Assembly (NCBI GenBank): GCA_000828975.1
Contig: AP014683.1
Span: forward strand, 945,520-1,009,519
Direction of reading: 5' to 3'
Length of the DNA: 64,000 nt
Source: Burkholderiales bacterium GJ-E10
GTDB lineage: Bacteria; Pseudomonadota; Gammaproteobacteria; Burkholderiales; Burkholderiaceae_F
The translations under genes and the position numbers were made by a program. Under the pieces are notes generated by a model. The model worked only from the letters and a program-made list of their open reading frames with translations, was not told where the DNA came from and did not search any database. This document shows positions 58,810 to 64,000 of the stretch, one piece after another. Position 1 is the first letter of the stretch, and each line of letters opens with the position of its first letter.

Positions 58810-61800
58810 TCAGCTGCACGCCCCCGTCTCGCCGCAGGCGGTGCAGAACGAGCAGCCGTCGCGACGGATCACCGCGGCGGCGCCGCAGGACGGGCAGACC
58901 GCGCCCTTGATCGGCGCGGCGCCGCGTTCCACCGTCTGGCGCATCTCGGGCATCGCCAGAATGCCCACGGAGCGGATCGCGCGGCCGTCGCCGTCGAGGA
59001 TGCCCAGCACCTTGTAGCGATGCAGCAGCAGCGTCGCGATGTAGGCGACCGTGCTGACGTAGAGCGCCGACCGGTCGGCGCCCGGAACCGGTGCCCAGAA
59101 ATCGCCGTTCTGTTCGCCGAAATCGAGCAGCTTGCTGAGCTTCATGCCGATCCAGTTGGCATCGATCACGCGCATGTCGAGCGACAGCAGCTTGCACAAG
59201 CCGTCGAGCACGCGCGGGTATTCCCCTGAGAGCCAGATCGAATACGGCCGCCGGCTGCCGTCGGGCAGCGACAGTTCCTTGACGCCGAGCACGAAATCGT
59301 CGCCGGTGTTCGGGTTGTTGACGTCGACCGTCCAGCTCAGCGTGCCGGACGGCCCCGCTTTGGGTTCCTTCTTCGAGAACAGGGCATCCAGCACCGGGGT
59401 CGGCTGCACGGTGATGTCCTCGAAGGTGCCGAGCTGGTCGCAACGCCAGCGCACGATCTGCGCAAAGGCCGCGACGACGCCGGCGACCCATGCCGGCTCG
59501 CCGTGCGGCGGGAAGGCGACCGAAAACCCCTGCTCGTCGCGCGCCTTCGCCAGGGCATCGAGCTTCATGCGCAGCCAGGCGCGGTCTTCGGAGCGCATGT
59601 CCATCGACAGCGATTTGGCGATCGCGCCCAGGCCGCGCGGCTGCTCCGAGCCGTTGACCCAGACCTCGAAGGGGCGCGGCGGCTCGCCCGTCTGCCCGAT
59701 GAAGATCGCGAACGACTCGCGGCGCGACGGGATCTCCACCATGTAGGTCCAGGCGAGGTTGCCTTCGGCGAGTTCCGGGCGCCCCGGCCACTTGAGGCTG
59801 GCGAGCGCGGGCTCGGGGGTGAAGTCGAGCCGCACGCGGCGGTTGGCGTCGTCGGGCTCGGGCGAGCCGGCCGCGGATCCCAGGCCCTGCTTGGCAACGG
59901 AGAGGACTTCGCCGGTGACCTGGTTCGGCCGATAGGTCGTGATGCCCTTGAGCCCCGCCTTCCACGCCGCGCGGTAGATGTCGCGGAAATCCTCGAACGG
60001 ATAGTCTTCGGGAACGTTGATGGTCTTGCTGACCGCCGCGTCGACGAAGGGCTGCACCGCGGCGATCATCCGCATGTGGTCGAGGGCCGCCATTTCGAGG
60101 GCGCCGACGAAGCTCTCGGGCAGGTGCTCGGCGTCGCCGCCAAGGTGCTTGTAGAGGCGGTAGGCGTAGTCCTCGACTTCGTATTCCTGGCGGCTCCCGT
60201 CCGGCATGCGCTTCTTGCGCACGTAGGTCCACGAAAACGTCGGCTCGATGCCGCCCGAGACGTTGCCGGCGAAGGCGAGCGAGATGGTGCCGGTGGGTGC
60301 GATCGACAGCAGATGGGAATTGCGGATGCCATGCGTGCGGATCGCCGCCTGCAGCGCCGGCGGCAGCCGCGATGCGAAGTGCGGCGGCGCCAGGTAGCGG
60401 TCGGCATCGAAAGCCGGGAAGGCACCTTTTTCGCGCGCCAGTTCGACCGACGCCAGGTAGGCCGTGTCGCGCATACATTGCGCGATCTCGGCGGCCTTCG
60501 TGCGCGCCGGCTCGCCGTCGTAGCGCAGACCGAGCATGGTGAGCGCATTGCCGAGTCCGGTGAAGCCGAGGCCGATGCGGCGCTTGTTGCGCGCCTCCGC
60601 CTGCTGTTCCGCCAGAGGCCAGAGCGTGATGTCCAGGACGTTGTCGAGGGCGCGGACCGACGCGCGCACGACGTCCTCGAACGCGGCGCGATCGAAGGCG
60701 GCCTCGGCGGTGAACGGGTCGCGCACGAAGCGGGTGAGATTGATCGAGCCCAGGCAGCAGCAGCCGTAGGGGGGAAGTGGCTGTTCGCCGCATTGCCCGG
60801 TGACCAGTCCGTTGAAGATCACCGTGTTGTGGTCGGCTTGGGTCGTGTCGAAAACCGGTTCGCGGCCGACGTAGGTGATGCGTGCCACTTTGGTGGCGAA
60901 TCGCTGCGTCTTGCGCAACTGCCTGTCGGCGACCCACGTCCGGTATTTCTGTTCCTTGCTGTTGGTCAGAAATCCGATTTCCTGCATGAAGCGTTCTCGC
61001 GACTGCCCATCGATGATCAGTTCGAAATCCGCCTGGCAGGGGTATGGGCGGTGGCCGCCGCGGCCGTCCGGAAGAACGCGCTCGGATGCGTCGCGGCGCT
61101 TGCGGATGCGGCAGAAGATGCCGAAATTGGCGAGCAGCACCTGCACGTCCTTCAGGAGTGCGGTGCGGCTCGATGCCAGGCGGATCGAGCACGATTGACT
61201 CCCTGCAGAGATGTTGACCGTTCCGTCGGTCTGGAACAGACCTTGCAGGTAGCCGCGTACGCACGCTTCGGTGCCGCTCCAGATCACCTCCGGGACGCGC
61301 AGCTTCGTTTCGGCGCTGAAACCGAAATGGCGGAGATGGCGGGCAAGGACAACGGACCGGATGAAGACATGTCGGCGGTCGGGTACCGCGACCACAGAGA
61401 CGGTTCGCGGAACTCGTTCGCCCGGCACAGCGGACTGCAGAATCAGCGTATTGACGATCGCCGCCGCTTCCGTTGCGAGTGTGCGGTCGTCCCCCCAGAA
61501 ATTGACGACGGCGGCGGTCTGGCCCTTCCCCCGGTTGGTGAAATGGCCGTCTCCGGCGATCAATCCGATCAAGGTCCCGAGCGCCTGGCTTCCCTCGGAG
61601 CCGAATTGTCCCTTTCCCGACTGGACGAGAAGTTCGTCTCCCACACGCAGCGATTGCAGGTCGACTTTTCCGTGGGTGGTGAAAAACGGGTGCCACGCCG
61701 TAGCCCGAATTTCATATCCGTCCTCGGTCTCGACCTGGTATACATCCGCGGCGCGCGAAGTCTGGAAGGCAGGGTTTGCCGGGCGCGTTTCCACGCCGGT

Positions 61801-62760
61801 TTCGCCGGTTTCCAGTGCGCGACGGTCGGCAGTCACGGTCAGCGGTGTACCGGACGCATGCAAGGCGCCGATCGCCACCATGCCATGCTGCGTGTGCAGC
61901 CGCGTATCCGCGGTAACGCAGGGGTTCGTCGCGGCGATGGTTTCGCAGTAGGAAAGGTTGTTGTCCTCGTTGACGCGATCGATGAAGATCACGCCGGGCT
62001 CGGCATGATCGTAGGTGGAATGCATGATCTGGTCGAACAGTTCGCGCGCGCGGACGCTGCGATAGACCCAGCTGCCGTCGGGACGCTGGTGCGCCGCTTC
62101 CCGGTCGAAGGGTTCGGCGGCATGCCAGAGGTCGAACCGCGCATCGTCCTCGACCGCGCGCAGGAAGGCATCGGTGACCGCGACCGACATGTTGAAGTTC
62201 GATAGCGATCCGTCGCGCTTGGCGTGGATGAACTCCTCGATGTCCGGGTGGTCGCAGCGCAGGATCCCCATCTGCGCGCCGCGCCGCGCTCCCGCCGACT
62301 CGAGTGTCTCGCAGCTCTTGTCGAAGACGCGCATGTACGACAGCGGGCCGCTGGCGCGCGAGTGGGTGCCGTGGACCAGCGCGCCCCTGGGGCGGATGTG
62401 GGAGAAGTCGTAACCCACGCCGCCGCCGCGGCGCATCGTCTCCGCGGCCTGGTTGAGCGCGAGATAGATCGACGGGACACCGTCGCGGATGCCGCTGATC
62501 GCATCGCCGACGGGCTGCACGAAACAGTTGATCAGGGTTGCCGAGAGATCGGTCCCCGCCGCGGAGTTGACGCGTCCGCCGGGAATGAACCCGGCCGTCA
62601 TGGCATCGAAGAATCGTTGCTCCCACTGCGCACGCAGCGTCGGCTCTTCGGCCGCGGCGAGCGCCCGCGCCACCCGGCGGCGGATTTCGTCGGCAGTCCG
62701 CTCCTCGCCCTTGGCGTATTTCTCGCGCAGTACGTCGAGCGAGATCGTTTGCTCTTCCAT
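58810..62760 (-). CDS. nrdJ: adenosylcobalamin-dependent ribonucleotide reductase with intein
   Basis: A class II reductase making dNTPs with or without oxygen; precursor 1316 aa, about 940 after splicing. N-extein 1-280 has the [11 protein letters not shown] start of the catalytic barrel, [16 protein letters not shown], and ends ATNP. The intein follows (281-656), then the C-extein from [16 protein letters not shown], the conserved NPCGE site whose Cys is the presumed thiyl-radical residue. [11 protein letters not shown] and [12 protein letters not shown] follow, then two repeated beta domains and a C-terminal zinc ribbon (CPSCG, CTACG). ATG 62760 is used; GTG 62787 is possible. Activity requires splicing. 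Confidence 0.95.
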   Translation of the reverse strand: MEEQTISLDVLREKYAKGEERTADEIRRRVARALAAAEEPTLRAQWEQRFFDAMTAGFIPGGRVNSAAGTDLSATLINCFVQPVGDAISGIRDGVPSIYLALNQAAETMRRGGGVGYDFSHIRPRGALVHGTHSRASGPLSYMRVFDKSCETLESAGARRGAQMGILRCDHPDIEEFIHAKRDGSLSNFNMSVAVTDAFLRAVEDDARFDLWHAAEPFDREAAHQRPDGSWVYRSVRARELFDQIMHSTYDHAEPGVIFIDRVNEDNNLSYCETIAATNPCVTADTRLHTQHGMVAIGALHASGTPLTVTADRRALETGETGVETRPANPAFQTSRAADVYQVETEDGYEIRATAWHPFFTTHGKVDLQSLRVGDELLVQSGKGQFGSEGSQALGTLIGLIAGDGHFTNRGKGQTAAVVNFWGDDRTLATEAAAIVNTLILQSAVPGERVPRTVSVVAVPDRRHVFIRSVVLARHLRHFGFSAETKLRVPEVIWSGTEACVRGYLQGLFQTDGTVNISAGSQSCSIRLASSRTALLKDVQVLLANFGIFCRIRKRRDASERVLPDGRGGHRPYPCQADFELIIDGQSRERFMQEIGFLTNSKEQKYRTWVADRQLRKTQRFATKVARITYVGREPVFDTTQADHNTVIFNGLVTGQCGEQPLPPYGCCCLGSINLTRFVRDPFTAEAAFDRAAFEDVVRASVRALDNVLDITLWPLAEQQAEARNKRRIGLGFTGLGNALTMLGLRYDGEPARTKAAEIAQCMRDTAYLASVELAREKGAFPAFDADRYLAPPHFASRLPPALQAAIRTHGIRNSHLLSIAPTGTISLAFAGNVSGGIEPTFSWTYVRKKRMPDGSRQEYEVEDYAYRLYKHLGGDAEHLPESFVGALEMAALDHMRMIAAVQPFVDAAVSKTINVPEDYPFEDFRDIYRAAWKAGLKGITTYRPNQVTGEVLSVAKQGLGSAAGSPEPDDANRRVRLDFTPEPALASLKWPGRPELAEGNLAWTYMVEIPSRRESFAIFIGQTGEPPRPFEVWVNGSEQPRGLGAIAKSLSMDMRSEDRAWLRMKLDALAKARDEQGFSVAFPPHGEPAWVAGVVAAFAQIVRWRCDQLGTFEDITVQPTPVLDALFSKKEPKAGPSGTLSWTVDVNNPNTGDDFVLGVKELSLPDGSRRPYSIWLSGEYPRVLDGLCKLLSLDMRVIDANWIGMKLSKLLDFGEQNGDFWAPVPGADRSALYVSTVAYIATLLLHRYKVLGILDGDGRAIRSVGILAMPEMRQTVERGAAPIKGAVCPSCGAAAVIRRDGCSFCTACGETGACS
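60793..61920 (-). mobile_element. intein with LAGLIDADG homing endonuclease in nrdJ
   Basis: A 376-residue in-frame insertion between Pro280 and Cys657 of the NrdJ precursor. Block A is Cys1[16 protein letters not shown]. Block B is [15 protein letters not shown] with the His at intein position 77. The two dodecapeptides of a homing endonuclease, LIGLIAGDG (117-125, Asp124) and LQGLFQTDG (225-233, Asp232), are intact. Block F is [16 protein letters not shown]. The end is GLVTGQ then Cys+1: the usual penultimate His and terminal Asn are Gly and Gln. Gln-ended inteins are known and can splice, so function is plausible but not assured. Confidence 0.93.
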
Positions 62761-62902
62761 CGGGGGGGGCAGGGGTTCGCGGTTCACGATGTCGTGGCCT
62801 GGGATCGGAAGGGACGGGGAAAGTGTATTCCTGTCCTCCCGGCGCGCACACCGGCGCATCCGACCCCCAGGCTGCGCGGCGCCGCATATTCCCGCGTATT
62901 CC

Positions 62903-62931
62903 TTGACACGATTTCGGCCCTGCGATATTGA
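62903..62931 (+). promoter_or_regulatory. possible cysB promoter
   Basis: Consensus -35 TTGACA (62903-62908), 17-bp spacer, then TATTGA (62926-62931), a weak -10 (3 of 6). The ATG at 62940 lies 9 bases on, again giving almost no leader. Confidence 0.35.
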
Positions 62932-62939
62932 GATACCGC

Positions 62940-63890
62940 ATGAACCTCCAACAATTCCGCTACCTGCGCGAAGCCGTCCGCCAGAAGCTCAACCTCACCG
63001 CGGCGGCGCGCGCCTTGCACACCTCGCAGCCGGGCGTCTCCAAGGCGATCATCGAACTGGAAGAGGAGTTGGGCGTTTCGATCTTCGCCCGGCACGGCAA
63101 GCGCATCCTCGGGCTGACCCCGCCGGGCCAGCAGGTGCTCGATGCCGCCGAGCGCATCGCCGGCGAGATCGACAACCTCAAGAAGCTCGCACGCGACTAT
63201 GCCGGCAGCCCGGAGGGGACCCTGCGCGTGGCGACCACGCACACCCAGGCGCGCTACGTCCTGCCCGAAGTCGTGCAGCGCTTCGTACGCAAGTATCCGC
63301 AGGTACGGCTGAAACTGCTGCAGGGCAACCCGCCGCAGATCGCCGCGATGCTGATCGGCGGTCAGGCCGATGTCGGGATCGCCACCGAGACGCTGGCCGA
63401 CACCCCGGGGCTCGACACCATTCCGGTGTTCCGCTGGGAGCACGTCGCCGTCGTGCCCGCCGGCCATCCGCTGGCGCGGTTTGCCGCCCATCCGGGGAAG
63501 ATCACGCTGAAGGATCTCGGGCGCCATCCCCTCGTTACCTATGAGGCGCATTTCTCCGGTCGCAGCCGCATCGATCAGGCGTTTGCCGACGCGGAGATCG
63601 AACCGTCGGTGGTGCTCGAAGCGATCGACGCCGACGTCATCAAGACGTATGCCCAGGCGGGGCTCGGCGTGGGCATCGTCGCGGGCTTGGCCACGGATCG
63701 GGACGGGAACGGGAGCGCGAACGGTCTCACGGTGATCCCGTGCGGCCACTTGTTCGGCCCGAACACCACGCGGCTCGCCGTCAAGCAGGGGGCGTATCTG
63801 CGCGGCTTCGTCTATGCCTTCATCGAGATGATCGCGCCGGGCTGGGATCGGCGGAAGATCGAGGAGGAGTTCGGGAAAAAAAGAACCTGA
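62940..63890 (+). CDS. cysB: CysB-type LysR regulator
   Basis: A 316-residue regulator of sulfur assimilation. The N-terminus [20 protein letters not shown] and [23 protein letters not shown], with [17 protein letters not shown], are those of CysB/Cbl. The effector domain has [16 protein letters not shown] and the sulfate/N-acetylserine-pocket region [11 protein letters not shown]. CysB usually activates cys genes when O-acetylserine accumulates; none of its targets are in this window. ATG 62940 gives the family start. Nothing was seen in the remaining 110 bases to the window end. Confidence 0.94.
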   Translation: MNLQQFRYLREAVRQKLNLTAAARALHTSQPGVSKAIIELEEELGVSIFARHGKRILGLTPPGQQVLDAAERIAGEIDNLKKLARDYAGSPEGTLRVATTHTQARYVLPEVVQRFVRKYPQVRLKLLQGNPPQIAAMLIGGQADVGIATETLADTPGLDTIPVFRWEHVAVVPAGHPLARFAAHPGKITLKDLGRHPLVTYEAHFSGRSRIDQAFADAEIEPSVVLEAIDADVIKTYAQAGLGVGIVAGLATDRDGNGSANGLTVIPCGHLFGPNTTRLAVKQGAYLRGFVYAFIEMIAPGWDRRKIEEEFGKKRT

Positions 63891-64000
63891 GCGGCGCGAA
63901 GGGAGTCGCACCGCGCAGGCTCGGAATCCGTCCGATCTTGCGGGCCAGCTCGATCTGCGGTTTCCCCGCGGTTTACCTTGCGGCGGAACGGCCCGCCCGC

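Overview
The window is GC-rich, densely packed chromosomal DNA from a betaproteobacterium, most likely of the order Burkholderiales. This rests on several gene orders and families: queF-dapC-dapD-pilU-dapE-prmB, smc-zipA-ligA, queG divergent from tsaE-amiC, a second type of infA with a GTG start next to a cold-shock gene, a small Trp-rich protein, and a cobalamin-dependent NrdJ beside cysB. No rRNA genes or CRISPR arrays were seen. Two tRNA genes are present, Leu(UAA) and Thr(CGU).

Layout. 1-4430: a hipBA-like module cut by the left edge, a nitroreductase, a secreted protein, a TspO homologue and a tumE/tumA toxin-antitoxin pair abutting tRNA-Leu. 4.5-12.9 kb: leftward ABC-F ATPase, prmB, dapE, pilU, dapD, dapC and queF (lysine/peptidoglycan precursors, translation factors, pilus retraction, queuosine). 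12.9-21.1 kb: rightward smc, zipA, ligA, mtnP and def, with overlapping or closely spaced starts. 21.2-22.1 kb: an undescribed-looking two-gene module with a strong operator/promoter. 22.4-29.5 kb: an FNR-type oxygen regulator and a GAF/PAS sensor kinase with its response regulator, separated by a four-gene transposable unit (DDE transposase, ExeA-like ATPase, zinc-binding accessory protein, small acidic protein). 29.5-32.5 kb: VWA protein, LysR regulator, infA, csp and tRNA-Thr. 32.5-43.2 kb: queG, tsaE, amiC, a PsiF-repeat protein, a Bax-inhibitor-1 homologue, a divergent NRAMP transporter, phosphoketolase, an OmpA-like protein and gamma-glutamyltransferase. 43.5-44.2 kb: a RelE-like toxin split by a frameshift, and its antitoxin. 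44.3-52.8 kb: glycosyltransferase, nucleoside-sugar-type epimerase, a ferredoxin-NAD reductase, the complete leftward livKHMGF branched-chain amino acid transporter and a cytochrome c. 53-57 kb: small Trp-rich protein, PAS-containing chemoreceptor, and an MctP-like symporter with its DUF3311 partner. 57-58.8 kb: a complete hipBA module in AT-rich DNA. 58.8-64 kb: class II ribonucleotide reductase interrupted by a 376-residue intein, then cysB.

Main points of interest. Five toxin-antitoxin modules lie within about 58 kb. Three of them are toxin-first, and each has an inverted repeat overlapping its promoter and a -10 box only 6-10 nt from the toxin ATG, which predicts leaderless or nearly leaderless toxin mRNAs. 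The 21.2-22.1 kb pair (Cys-rich HicA-like protein plus a regulator with a novel N-terminal domain) is the best candidate for an undescribed system. The NrdJ intein sits directly before the catalytic-site cysteine and ends in Gly-Gln rather than the usual His-Asn. The sensor kinase is frameshifted at its last residues inside a run of eight G. The NRAMP homologue lacks the metal-binding methionine motif. All functional calls are by recognition of sequence families; no database search was run.
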